A DNA stretch of 64,000 nucleotides. Source: Diadophis punctatus similis. Taxonomy: Eukaryota > Chordata > Lepidosauria > Squamata > Dipsadidae. The stretch spans positions 181,001 to 245,000 of the forward strand of contig JALIGW010000033.1 in the NCBI GenBank assembly GCA_023053685.1, written 5' to 3'. Numbering within the stretch: the stretch's first letter is position 1; each line of letters begins with the position of its first letter. This document shows, in pieces, positions 46,581-57,023 of this stretch. A program made the translations under genes and the position numbers. The notes below the pieces were generated by a model. The model was given only the letters and a program-made list of their open reading frames with translations. It did no database searches and was not told where the DNA came from.

Positions 46581-47145
46581 TCCACAGGGAAACATCTATT
46601 GTTTGTTAGCTTTAGAAGTTATGCCCATTGGACAAAGACAAGATTACTTCTAAATCCGCTTATCCCTGGAGGACACAAAGATATACTAACCTGATAGATT
46701 TACACTGCATTGTACTAAGGTAGTGCCAGAGTGCTACCAGGTCAGGGGACAGAAATACAATTGAGTAAATGCACAGAAAGAGCCAGGAGTCACCAATTCA
46801 TCAGAAGAAAAAGTAGTATACAGTAACTTAAAATATTTCCATTCTAAAAGAGTCAGATAATTGTACCCATCTCTGTCCTTACTACTAAAGTAAACAAATA
46901 ATTTCAAATAATTTTTAGGCAGCTATAATACACCTGAAAGATCCTGGTGGGGGAGAATTATCACAGTTGCTTTTGATTTCCTATAATACAGTCTTTTCTA
47001 TCCTCTATATTCTGTCACTCAAAGATTTCAGTATATATTTGAGCCTACCCGCTTAAGGACTGCAAAAAATGTGTAGGAGTGAATGCTAAAATTGTTAAGT
47101 CTTGGAGATGACCTAAGCAAGAGAATGGTGATCTTCAACTAATGC
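46581..47145. other. Unique intergenic DNA
   Basis: No recognised feature. Confidence 0.5.
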
Positions 47146-47176
47146 TGAGTTAGTTAGTTAGTTAGTGAGTTAGTTA
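47146..47176. repeat. (TTAG)n short tandem repeat
   Basis: About seven units, one interrupted. It directly precedes a SINE head, which hides any target duplication. Confidence 0.9.
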
Positions 47177-47407
47177 GGAGCTGAGGTGGTGCAGTGGTTA
47201 AAAGCAGCACTGCAACCTACTTCAGCTGACTGCTAGTTCAGCAGTTCAGCTGTTCAAATCTCACCGGCTCAAGGTTGACTTAGCCTTCCATCCTTCTGAG
47301 GTCGGTAAAATGAGGACCCAGATTGTTGGGGGCAATATGCTGAACTCTGTAAACCGCTTAGAGAGGGCTGTAAAGCACTATGAAGTGGTATATAAGTCTA
47401 AGTGCTA
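47177..47407 (+). mobile_element. Sauria-type SINE
   Basis: Head GAGCTGAGGTGGTGCAGTGG, GTTCAAATCTCACCGGCTC in the middle, end TATATAAGTCTAAGTGCT. The CTATTGCT tail is reduced. Confidence 0.95.
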
Positions 47408-47827
47408 AATACTATCCAACCATCTTTGATGTAGCAGAAAATTGTACGAGCCTGACATTTGCTATTCTATTCTGCCTCTATTGTTGCTGTAATTACCGTA
47501 CTTGATTTTCCCCCAGCATCATGGGTGACAAAAGTCCTTCCTCATGTCTCATTTATCACAGCATAATTGTGCTCTGATCTTCCTTCCTTCCTTCCTTCCT
47601 TCCAAAATTGTTTCATCTTATTCACAGCCTATAGTGATGCAACTTAAGACAGACACTATATGCAATGGTAAGATGTTGGATGTCTACTGGGGAGCCCCAT
47701 GGTTCAAGTCCACTCTTGCCTTCATGGAAGCACACTAAATGATTTCAGGTCAGTCACACGCTTTCAGCACAAGCTTTTCCACAAGATTGCTGTTGATAAA
47801 AATGAAAAGAGGGAGCTTGATGTATAG
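47408..47827. other. Unique DNA with (CTTC)n and an old tRNA SINE scrap
   Basis: (CTTC)n at 47578-47604. At about 47690-47760 CCCATGGTTCAAGTCCACTC followed by CACACTAAATGATTTCAGGT and CAGTCAC resembles the B box and body of the tRNA SINE family also seen inverted at 52870-53010. Confidence 0.5.
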
Positions 47828-48493
47828 TCCAGAGGTGGGATTCAGCAGGTTCTGACCAGTTCTGGAGAACTGGTAGCGGAAATTTTGAGTTGTTTGGAGA
47901 ACTGGTAGCGGAAATTTTGAGTATTCTTTGGAGAACTTGTTAAAGGCCAAACAGAAACCCGGAGTCCGAGCTAAAATGACACGAGTTGAACAAAGTTGCT
48001 TCCTGCGATGAGCACTTTTGTGTGCTCCACTTATATAGCCTATAAGAGGGGGCAATTATCTCCAAGCCTTACTCCTGAGTAGTCCTTCTCCTCTGTAACT
48101 GTTCTTGCCTTCTGGCAGCTCTGCGCATGCGCGCATTGAGAACAGGCTCCCCCTGTTCCTCTGCCTCGCTCATGTCAGCCTCTGGAGGCTCTGGAGTCGG
48201 GACAGACCTCCCAGATGACCTGGGCTGGATCCCTGCCTCTGGCACCGAGCCTTCTCCAGACTCCAGGCCTGGCCCATGTTCCTCCCCAGCCTCCTCGCTG
48301 TCCAACTCTGCTGCCAGCTCTGCAGGCCGCTGGCAGACCACAACAGTAACCTTCCCCTGGAGTGGGGTGGGAATGGAGATTTTACAGTATCCTTCCCCTG
48401 CTATGCCTACCAAGCCACGTCCACCAAGCCACATCACGTCCACCAAGCCATGCCCACAGAACTGGTAGTAAAAAAATTTGAATCCCACCACTG
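47828..48493. mobile_element. Non-autonomous hAT interrupted by a solo LTR
   Basis: Ends CAGAGGTGGGATTCAGC and GAATCCCACCACTG. Flanks share ATGTATA (47820-47826 and 48494-48500), with two extra bases at the left. The host is the CAGGGGTGAAATTC family. Its segment GAGAACTGGTAGCGGAAATT is duplicated at 47868 and 47902, and CACGTCCACCAAGCCA is repeated near the right end. Confidence 0.88.
47938..48345 (-). mobile_element. Solo LTR nested in a hAT
   Basis: In element orientation it begins TGTTGTGGTCTGCC and ends GGCCTTTAACA, a TG..CA pair mirrored as TGTT/AACA. An open frame runs in from the host side at the LTR start and ends near 48069 with an acidic, then Arg/Gln-rich peptide (ELDSEEAGEE; later RMRRAARRQEQLQRRR). 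A TATA box (GGCTATATAA inverted at 48031-48040) follows about 30 bp after that stop, so the peptide lies in U3. The target duplication is not clear. Probably Ty3/gypsy, but an LTR alone cannot prove it. Confidence 0.85.
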
Positions 48494-50384
48494 ATGTATA
48501 CCATTCTTAGTTTCTGAAGAACAGATTTATTAGATATAAATCTAACAGATATAATTTAAGACATCTGACCTAAGCTATTCCAGGTTTAAAGCAATATTTT
48601 TTCTATTCTCCTAACCTATTTTTGGCCATAGATATTATTTGGCACACTTGACAGATTAAATTGTTTCTAATGAAGTCAGCTAGAGTTTGTCCAGCTTCTA
48701 TTGGCTACTTCAGACTGCACTAGACAATTTCCTCCTCTTTGGTCATTGGAAGTTTCCCCCCATGGTCATTTGAGCTGCCAAAGAAATTGTACAACTGTAG
48801 ACCTAGTTTTTACAGAAACACCTGCTCAACACAATGCATAATTAGCACTTGCTATCACAACATGCAGGTCTTCTTAGTGCAGTTTTAGCACTCTTTTGAA
48901 AGAGTCCTAGATCTGTGGAAGTTTAACAAAAAATAGCATTCTGTAGTGCTGAATCAAATTTCTACTTAACCTGGAACAAAAATGAGATTCTGCCAGCAGT
49001 TGCTCATTCTGTCGCCACTGCACAAGTTGTATAATGTTTCTATCAACAAGAAATTTAGTCTAGCTATACTTTTACTGTTTTTATTACTTAGTAGATTAGC
49101 TTCATCTTGACTGTTCCATTCTAGTTTTGGATGTCTACATTTATAAAGTTTAAACTGGATTCCTTGGTCATTCACAACCAGCACTTGCATTCTTTTGCGG
49201 TATTAGTCAAGGGTGAGGTAAAGAGGCATACAGGTAAATTCAAACCATTCTTCTTATCTCAGCCAGGATCGCAAATTGTCCTGGCCTTTGTCTGTTGAAA
49301 AGTCATTTAAAAAAACAAAACTTTACCATAGAATAGCATGGTTGAAGCCAGATGGTGGCTCTGATGGAGAACAGCAGAGATGATTCCAGGCAGCCACAAG
49401 ACAATACTCTTGTGTTAATGGGACCCAGAACATGCTCGCCATGTCTAAACCTATGAAACCAATAGAAAAGGCTTGGAGTTCATTCAAACAGTCTCTGATC
49501 CTCTTGACCCATGGATGAAGTCAATAATTCCCCCCCCCCCCAGTTCAGTAGCTTGAGAATGTTAAGCCACTTGACTAGAATGTTCTTCTAGGCAGAAAGA
49601 GAATCTCCTTCTATAGTTTCCTTGTCTATAATTTATCTATGGACCAGGCTGATGTTCTCCATGCCTCCATGTAGCCTCATAGGACTATGACACAAGTCAT
49701 TATCTGCATCACTTTAGGTCTTTTGTCTGTGATAAGCTAGCCATTTCTGGCAGAGAGAGATGAAGGAGATGCAGATTTGCATAGCTCTGGCCTAAGGATG
49801 GGCGTAGAGGTCCTTCCTTTGCCATGATAGTCTTCTTGGAAGGCGGAATATATTGTCTCTCTGTGGCCTTGTGCTCCCCCAGTTTTAGATCAGTTGATGA
49901 TCTTCAGAGGAGAGCAAAGAAAAAAAAATCTTTAAAATCTCTAGTGTATATTCATTTCTAATAATACCCCTCAGGAGAGGTTAGTAATGGCCTTGCTAAT
50001 AGAGACTAAGTCAAGGGTGGCCAACTTAGATTGTGATCCTTCTGAATTGCATTTGCTGCAGATTTGTTGCAAATACTTCACAAGGTTTTCTGCACATTCA
50101 GTCTTGCTATTTTCTCCTCCAACGTGTGTTTTCTCTTAGGTTTTTTACAATTCAGCTGTACTGCCATTCTCTTGCAGCTTTTTGGCAGCTGTTTTTTTTT
50201 TTAAAAAACACGTAGGTATGAACCAGGGCAGTGTGGAAAGTATTAGAGGGTCAGACTGCCTGTGCAGTTTGGAAATCCCCCCCCCCATCTGATTAGGTTC
50301 ACATTTGCTTCGTCTCTCTTCCACCTTTTTCTGTTGAAGAATAACATGGAATGAAAGAAGCAGACACCACCATCTTGAACTGAG
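48494..50384. other. Unique intergenic DNA
   Basis: C-runs at 49530-49541 and about 50277-50287. No gene or mobile element recognised. Confidence 0.5.
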
Positions 50385-50775
50385 AGTGAACTTTGCTTTC
50401 TACATATAAATACAGATAGCAATCACACCCCAATCAGTGTGCAGGCTTCAGGGCATCGTCTCAGCAACTCTAACTTTCCCATTACGATAATGTGATTTTC
50501 ACTCAGTCTGTAATATCACCAGCCATGAATAAAACAACTGCCTCCTTCCATCTCTTTCTCTCTCTCTCTCTTTCTCTCTCTCCCACACACATTCTCTCTT
50601 TCACTTTCTCAGTTTTTCAGCTCCCTCGAATTATTTGCATGCTAATAGCGACTTAACAGTTCTTCTGGCATTATCTGCCCCAGATGAAGAGCGGGGCGTC
50701 ATCTGTCAGCACTTCACAGCTCACCTGGAGCCAGTTTAGAGATGACGGAAGACTAGCAGGACAAAATAGAGAAAC
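50385..50775. promoter_or_regulatory. Candidate conserved non-coding element
   Basis: Unique, with balanced composition and dense regulatory-type words: ATTTGCATGCTAATAGC (octamer next to TAAT), CCCATTACGATAATGTG, CATCTGTCAGCACTTCAC and CAGCTCACCTGGAGCC (E-box). CpGs are kept outside any repeat. A (CT)n tract at 50552-50582 splits it. This is one of the two most enhancer-like blocks in the window. Function is inferred, not shown. Confidence 0.4.
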
Positions 50776-51200
50776 CCAACTGTGAAGTTTTTCTTCCTCT
50801 TCTAATTCTTAAGTGATTGTTCAATGCTTTTTGCTTTTCGTTTTAGAAAGGGCTTTGGTATATTCTCTTTTTCCCCTCACTCCCTGGTAAAATCTTCTAC
50901 TTAGCTGAAAAGCATTGGGCAGTGCTCAGGAGAAAGCACACCTTCAAATCGGCATTCAGTCTCCCATTTCAAACAACAAAGTGGCCCTGTTATTTTACTC
51001 TGAAGCACCGACAATTACAATAGCCACAAAAATCTTCTGTACATACACAGAGAACCCTGCCAGAAGAGCTGGAGAAGGCTTCCAAGTGACGTCGAAATGT
51101 TTCATTAAGGAGAACTGTGTCACTTCCAGGTTTGTGAAGCATCTCACTGAGTAAAGCTGACTCACTTTGCACTGGCCTAACGGGTACCTCATCCCTTCTC
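50776..51200. other. Unique intergenic DNA
   Basis: No recognised element. A 79-residue plus-strand frame at 50915-51154 has no recognisable domain and no splice context I would defend. Confidence 0.4.
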
Positions 51201-51762
51201 TGTCAAAAAGTAATGCCATTTTCTTTATTTCAGGTGAAGTTTTTGATAAAAATACCTGAAATTTTTCCCAGTTATAAATGATTATATTAATTACATTCTG
51301 AAATATTTTGTTTCTTACTTTTCAGGTTTTTAGACTCGCAAGGAAAATTCAAAATGGCTGCCCCCTTAGAGTTGCATCAAAAACAAAGAGCCGTGATTGA
51401 ATTCCTTGTTGCTGAGGGGGGAACCCCTGTGAACATTCACAGACGATTTCAAAATGTGTTTGAGGCCATACTTTAGATTTCGGCCCCATGAAAGAGGGTT
51501 TGAGAGGCAAACATTATTCCAATGACGAGGAAGTGAAAACTGCAGTGAAGAAGTGGCTCAAAGAACAGTCAATAAAATTTTACGAGGCAGGGATACATGC
51601 TCTCATTCGAAGGTGGAACATTGCTATTGAGAGAAATGGTGACCATGTTGAGAAGTAGGGATGTGATCCACAGAGGACCAGCTTCATTTTGATGTATGCT
51701 ACATGTTCCTGTGTTGGTAATTATACCTGTCCTAAATAAAATGGAATTACTTTTTTTCTCAC
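51201..51762 (+). mobile_element. Internally deleted mariner-family transposon
   Basis: Inverted ends: left AAAAAGTAATGCCATTTT; right, read inverted, AAAAAGTAATTCCATTTT. Between them are the two ends of a mariner transposase. The N-terminus from ATG at 51354 reads MAAPLELHQKQRAVIEFLVA (start of the helix-turn-helix DNA-binding region). After a deletion comes HYSNDEEVKTAVKKWLKEQ, then FYEAGIHALIRRWNIAIERN and a stop at about 51658. The catalytic aspartates are absent. It cannot transpose itself. Confidence 0.9.
51354..51658 (+). pseudogene. Mariner transposase, catalytic core deleted
   Basis: Two transposase ends joined in different frames: the N-terminal piece stops at about 51474 and the C-terminal piece reads from about 51485 to the natural end EKNGDHVEK-like terminus (here ERNGDHVEK). 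Roughly two thirds of the usual length of about 345 residues is missing, including all three acidic catalytic positions. Confidence 0.87.
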
Positions 51763-51773
51763 CCTCGGGACAA

Positions 51774-51808
51774 CATGGACAACACTTTAGAGGAAAGTGT
51801 TGTCCATG
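51774..51808. other. Perfect 15-bp stem-loop next to the mariner end
   Basis: CATGGACAACACTTT pairs fully with AAAGTGTTGTCCATG around a 5-base loop AGAGG. It starts 12 bp outside the mariner terminus. It does not belong to any repeat family I recognise here. Confidence 0.8.
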
Positions 51809-52869
51809 ATGTCCCTACTGTTAGACAAGTGAAGCAGTCTACCTCAAGGAGTGTAACTTGGGGGACTGTTTAAAGAGCAATGATTACATCACCACAGGCT
51901 CATAATTGCAAACAACAAAACTCAGTTATTTAAAGTATTCATATACCACCTTTTATTTAAAAAAACAAAGTCATTAAGAATCAAACTCATGAATTTTAAC
52001 AATAATATACAAGAAGCAAATGTTCATCAAAACACTATATAACCTATATAGAATAAAATAAGGAATAAAACATCAAAGCACTAACAATGAAAAAGGAGGT
52101 TAGCACAGCAGATTTATTACTAAAAGGTTAGAAGAATAAAAATATATTGGTCAGGCACACACACACACACACAAAATCTGGCCACCTAAAGGTGACTTTT
52201 GGGTATAGGTGGAAAGATAAGTGAAGAGGTGTCCTTTCAGATATTGTGATGCTAACCTATAAAACACATCTTGATTTGGAATTTGAAATAAATTGGGAAT
52301 CATGGAAGGTCATAAAACAACCCCTGGTACTTTATATTGTCCAATTCCAATCAGTACTCTTGCTGAGCATTCTGCTGATAACGATAATTTTCAAAGTCCC
52401 TTCAACATCAGCTGTACAACTAATGCATTAGAGTAAACTAAATATGAAATGACCAGGATGTAGATTTCTTTTTCAGGGCTATTTTTATCCAATGAGGCTG
52501 TAGCTAAAGCTAAGTGCATCTGCCTCAGTTGGTAAAAGGTGCTTCATCTACTTTGCCTGTTAGAGGGTGGTTTTTGGTTGGTTGGTTGGCTGGTTGGTTG
52601 GTTGGTTTTTGTATTCTTGATGTTACTTCCATAGGGCATCTTGATTCCTTCAGTTTTAAATATTTTTCTCCTGTTCGTGGTAAGGTTGGCACCTTTGTCT
52701 AGTCCAAATCTCACTGCAATATTTTGGCTGCATATTTTGATAGTGTTGAGCAGTGATTCTATTTCAGATAGTCTCTTATTGTTATTGTTATGCCAAATCA
52801 ATCCACTGCAGGATTAAGACCTCTTCATTGAAGCATAATTTATAACACAGGCTGGTAGATACAATAGAG
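51809..52869. other. Unique DNA with simple repeats
   Basis: Short (CA)n at about 52158-52174; (GGTT)n at 52574-52608. Sequence at 51920-52010 faintly resembles an old L2 3' UTR. No gene. Confidence 0.45.
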
Positions 52870-53010
52870 CTTTTTAAACTTTCCAGTCTAGGGCTGAGAG
52901 AAAATGAATGGCCCAAAGTCACCCAGGCCCCTTCCATGTCTAGGGGGATGAAAACCTAGTTGTCCCCATTCCTATACCAGCACGTTAACAATTACACCAC
53001 ACTGGCTTTC
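52870..53010 (-). mobile_element. Old tRNA-derived SINE
   Basis: The minus strand reads GCCAGTGTGGTGTAATTGTT (A-box side), a B-box-like stretch AGGTTTTCATCCCCC, then GCCTGGGTGACTTTGGGCCA and TTCTCTCAGCCCTA. That body is shared by an old squamate/amniote tRNA-SINE group. Very diverged. Confidence 0.72.
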
Positions 53011-53895
53011 ACTCATATTTGTGTGCATGTGTGTGAAATATTTGCTCTGCAGAAGATAATCAACTGTTGAATTAGAGGCTAGATTCATCTCTGCAATCAA
53101 TTTCTAATCTTATTTATAAACAAATAAGTGTTTATAAAAGAACTAAATTAAGGGCTAAATTTCTGTAGACCTGTGATTTACTACTGAGCCTGAGTATGAA
53201 CTAGACATGAACGATCTCATCCATGTAAATATTAAACAGCATGAGGAATGAAACACAGCCTTGTGGAACCTCACAGCCATGAAGTGAAGCAGAAATCTCC
53301 AAGTATGACCATTTAGTGATGGTCATCCAATGTCAGCCCTAGCCCAAGAACTATGCAAATCAATTCTGCCAAAGTTCAGTTCTTTATTTGCTTACACTGT
53401 ATGGACAGAATCTTGCCAGGCTAAATCTATGCTACCCCAAACTAATAGATATACCATAGGAGATTCTAGGAAGTGGCTATCCTAAATCTCTTCCTCTTCC
53501 CATGATCCAACTCAGAACTGTGCTCTGTTGTTTTGCCCCACTTCTTGGAATATGCTCTCTTTTTCCTGAGTACCTGCTGTGTTACTGTAGTGCATCATAT
53601 CACTTTCCCCTTTGTAGACTCATTTCATCATATCCAAGTATTAATAGCACCACTTTAAAGCTTTTTAATCCATATTAACTTGGGCAACCTGTCTAGAAGA
53701 ATCAGTAGTCAGTGGAATCATATGTTACTAAGACTACAAAAGAATCAAGTAGGCTATTCTCCTCTAATTTCTCTCTACAATAAACCATGGTAGCTGGTTA
53801 ATTGGGAAATTATTTTATCCAAGACTATCTGGATCTGATCAGCTATTATATTCTTAAATCTCTTGCCATGATTGTTTTTTCCCCCAGGAGTGGTT
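53011..53895 (-). mobile_element. Unique DNA holding an old L2-type RT fragment (about 53180-53300)
   Basis: On the minus strand near 53280-53205 the sequence reads EVPQGCV and MLFNIYMDEIVHV, the RT motif B region of CR1/L2-type LINEs (consensus GVPQGSVLSPMLFNIYM). One small frame break. The rest of the interval has no recognised feature. Confidence 0.6.
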
Positions 53896-54230
53896 CAGGG
53901 GTGGGTTCCTCCTGGTTCGGATGGGTTAGCCCAAACCGGTAGCGACCCACTGGTGATGTCACGATGACGTCGCTGAACTGGATTGGTCGGTGCCGGTCCG
54001 TGGGCACCACCATCTTTAAAAAAAAATAGAATTTTTTTTAGAATTTTTTTTCTTCTGCGCATGTGCAGAAGCCAAGTTTCCGGCCCTGCACATGCATTGC
54101 CATTTTGTTTTCAGCGGGTTTTTTTAAAAAAAATTCGGGGTTTTTTGCACTGCGCATGCGCCCACAAGGCGCAGCCACGCAGCACGGGAGGAAGCGAACC
54201 GGCAGCGAGGTAAGTTGAAACTCACCCCTT
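53896..54230. mobile_element. Non-autonomous hAT (CAGGGGTGGGTTCC family)
   Basis: Perfect 8-bp duplication GAGTGGTT at 53888-53895 and 54231-54238. Left end CAGGGGTGGGTTCCTCC, right end ACTCACCCCTT. Carries GCCCAAACCGGTAGCGACCC, an A/T-run pair and an NRF1-like TGCGCATGCGCC at 54151-54162. Confidence 0.95.
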
Positions 54231-55022
54231 GAGTGGTTATACAAATAAAATGGAAATTGAATTAAAATTAAAGAATTAAGTATACTTAATATGAAAAGGA
54301 GGACAAGGAATCAACCACCTTTTCTCTGGTGTCTAGATTTTATAGGTACTGTTTGCTATTGTAGATGTAAGTAGTTTAGTAACCCACAAAAGTAGGATAA
54401 ACATAAAAAAATGTAAAGTTTACCAATTTTGTGAAGTCAAGCTATGTACCGTTCACATACTTCATATGATTGCTGTTACTTTCAGTATGTCTTGTAACTT
54501 ACTTTTAAAGACAGTTGTCTTGTTGTATCCCACTTCAGAATATTTGTTAATCTAATCTACTCCTCATTATTTTTATTGGCAGCAGCAATAGTTCTCCAAG
54601 ATCTTGGGCAAAAAAGTTTTATATTAATTCCAAATTTGTTTTCCTTTTAAATGGAGATACCAAAGATTAGAGCTGACACAGAAAGAACTCAAATCACATC
54701 ACTTCTATTCAGTGATGTGCAGTATTTGAATGCATTTGGTAAGAACTGAATTATTGATTTAACCTCATCTTTTAATATTAGAGATTCCTTTAATTTGGGA
54801 ATATTTCCTAAAGTGTCTTAGATGCTGGCCTCTAGTGTATAGTATTTCAATATACTTCCATCTTACTTTGATTTTTTTTAAAAGTTGGTGTTTAAAACAC
54901 CATCGATATTCTAATCTATGGCATTCCAAGTTAGAACCTCATTTTGAGTTCCAAGATCTTTTGGAAGACTTTTCTTGTTTTTACATAACTACTTCCATTT
55001 TCAATGTCTTACAGATGCTGTT
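54231..55022. other. Unique AT-rich DNA
   Basis: No recognised feature. Confidence 0.5.
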
Positions 55023-55660
55023 CTAATACTGCTTCTTGTCTTTTCTAGCAACTTTCTGAAACTTTTTGTTAATTTCCTTCTTGAGATTTGTATGTTTCTT
55101 AGCTTTGGCTTCTCTTTTCTTCTTGACAATTTCCATGGTTTGTTCTGACATCCAGTTTGTTTTCTTTTGCATCATTGTCGCATTCATCCTTAACAACATC
55201 TTTATATTAATTACACAGTTCCTCTGTTTCTCTATGAATGAAGCTTGGGACTTCAAAGCAAGTCCTGATGTTGTCCTTGAAAATTGTGGGTATATGCTCA
55301 TATTATGGAAACCAGTCTGGGCATATCTTTGATACTATAAATTCCACCTTCTTTTAGTAATACTTTAATCGATTTTACTGTTATGTACTCCATCTGATGA
55401 TATCCATGTATACAGGCATGGTTTTGGTTGTTTGAAAACAACTATGAAGAAGTTATAGAAGTGACAGAAATTGATAAGTCATTCTCCTGCTTCATTTTGG
55501 TTTCTGAAGCTATGCAGTCCAACTACATTTTACTCCTTGGTATTTCTAATTTTGGTATTCTGATCTCCAGGCACAAGCAGCACATCTTTTTTGCATGTTC
55601 TGCTGATTTCAAACTTGATCATAGAAACTCAGCAATCTCCTCTTCTTCTGCATCAGTGAT
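55023..55660 (-). pseudogene. Old RTE-clade LINE, endonuclease remnant
   Basis: The minus strand from about 55660 reads KDVLLVPGDQNTK (the GDWN motif changed to GDQN), RNQNEAGE, CLYTWISSDGVHNSKID and, further on, KKTNWMSEQTMEIVKKKREA and NKKFQKVARKDKKQY. The order and motifs match the endonuclease and lysine-rich linker of the BovB at 21-24 kb, but the residues differ widely and stops are frequent. It is either a much older BovB or a different RTE family. No RT part follows. Confidence 0.82.
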
Positions 55661-56929
55661 TAGTTAGAGCATAAACTCAGATGATTGTCATATTAAAGGG
55701 TTGCTCGCAAAAGTCTAGTTGATATTTGATGAAATAGCTACATAGAAAAAGCAATTATCTGTTTCAAGAGAAAGAGGCAAGGTAATCTAAATTAGTGAGT
55801 GACCATTTCTGCCACCTCCAATTACTGCTCTTCAGTATTTTCCAGGAAGTAGTTTTGGAAGCTGTGAACAATCAGCTGCATAATAAAGCTAGGGAAGGAG
55901 GAAGGCTTAGCATTATAGATCATGCTCCATAGATATAAGCTTAATGCAAAATATATTCAATTACATATTGTATATCAATTTTCAAATAGAGAAATAAGAA
56001 CTAAGATATCACAATTTTTTCTGTTAACAATTTAAAAGCATTTTGATATGATCAGCAGAAACGTTGCTTTGGGTGCTACTTGCAGCTTCCGTCTGTCAGT
56101 TATTTCCATTGTAAAGAAGGAACTGTGAATAACATATTTTAGTGGGGAAAAGAACACAAAATAGCAACATTTAATATAAATATTTTTAGACTGGATTTTT
56201 ATCAAAGTTTTATAGTATAATTTGTTTATTTGGCTAAGACTTTAATGATCAAATATTGCAACCTTTACTTCAATACAGCCACATCCACAGATTGGCTGTA
56301 TTGTGAATGTTGTTTTTGTCAATGTTGCAATGTTGCAAGCTCCACTTTGTTTGGGTGACACAACAAAGTACAGAAAAAGGGTGAGGGTTTTTAATAATCA
56401 TCACATTGCTTCAGTTAGACTGACTTCCTTTCCATCTCATCAGTGAAGCTGTTTGGGTGACAAGATTAACCAATTACAATTATATTTCATTTCATCTGAA
56501 TCCTAATACTCCTACCCATGCTTACTCTTTTCTGTCTCCCATCTCCTTCTCTGCTAAAATTCTAGTGGTGTTTATTAAGTGTTTTGTAGCTGTTAAGTGT
56601 TTATGTTTGCTTTGGCAAGATTACAAAAAGGCCCATATCAGTTCTCTGAAAATTCATAAGTGCTTCCCAGTTTTTTAATGGCATTGGTTTAAAAATATGA
56701 AAATGTGGGATATATATTTTATAAATACACTTACTCCAAGTAATATATGACTAATTGAAAAGATTGCTAAGATAGAGGAAGATCAAAATACACAAAGACA
56801 AGCTATCAATATTTTAGAGACAGTGATATGTCAAAAAGTGAATGTGAAAACATGTTATAAATGGTATGTCAGAATGTCCCACCATGCTGAATGCAAACCT
56901 TATTGCAGTCTTCAACAAAATGTCTAAAT
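55661..56929. other. Unique AT-rich DNA
   Basis: No recognised element. At about 56276-56345 there is a short set of GTTGCAA/TTGCAATG direct repeats. Confidence 0.45.
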
Positions 56930-57023
56930 TAGTGGTCCAGTAAGGCATTTGATAAAGTAGACCACAATCTACTTCTTGGTAAGATAGAACAATATGGAAT
57001 AGACTGCACCATTACCAGCTTTA

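Noticed and set aside
50915..51154. Possible exon of a host gene
   Set aside because: The 79-codon frame has no domain, and the flanking AG/GT sites are no better than chance.
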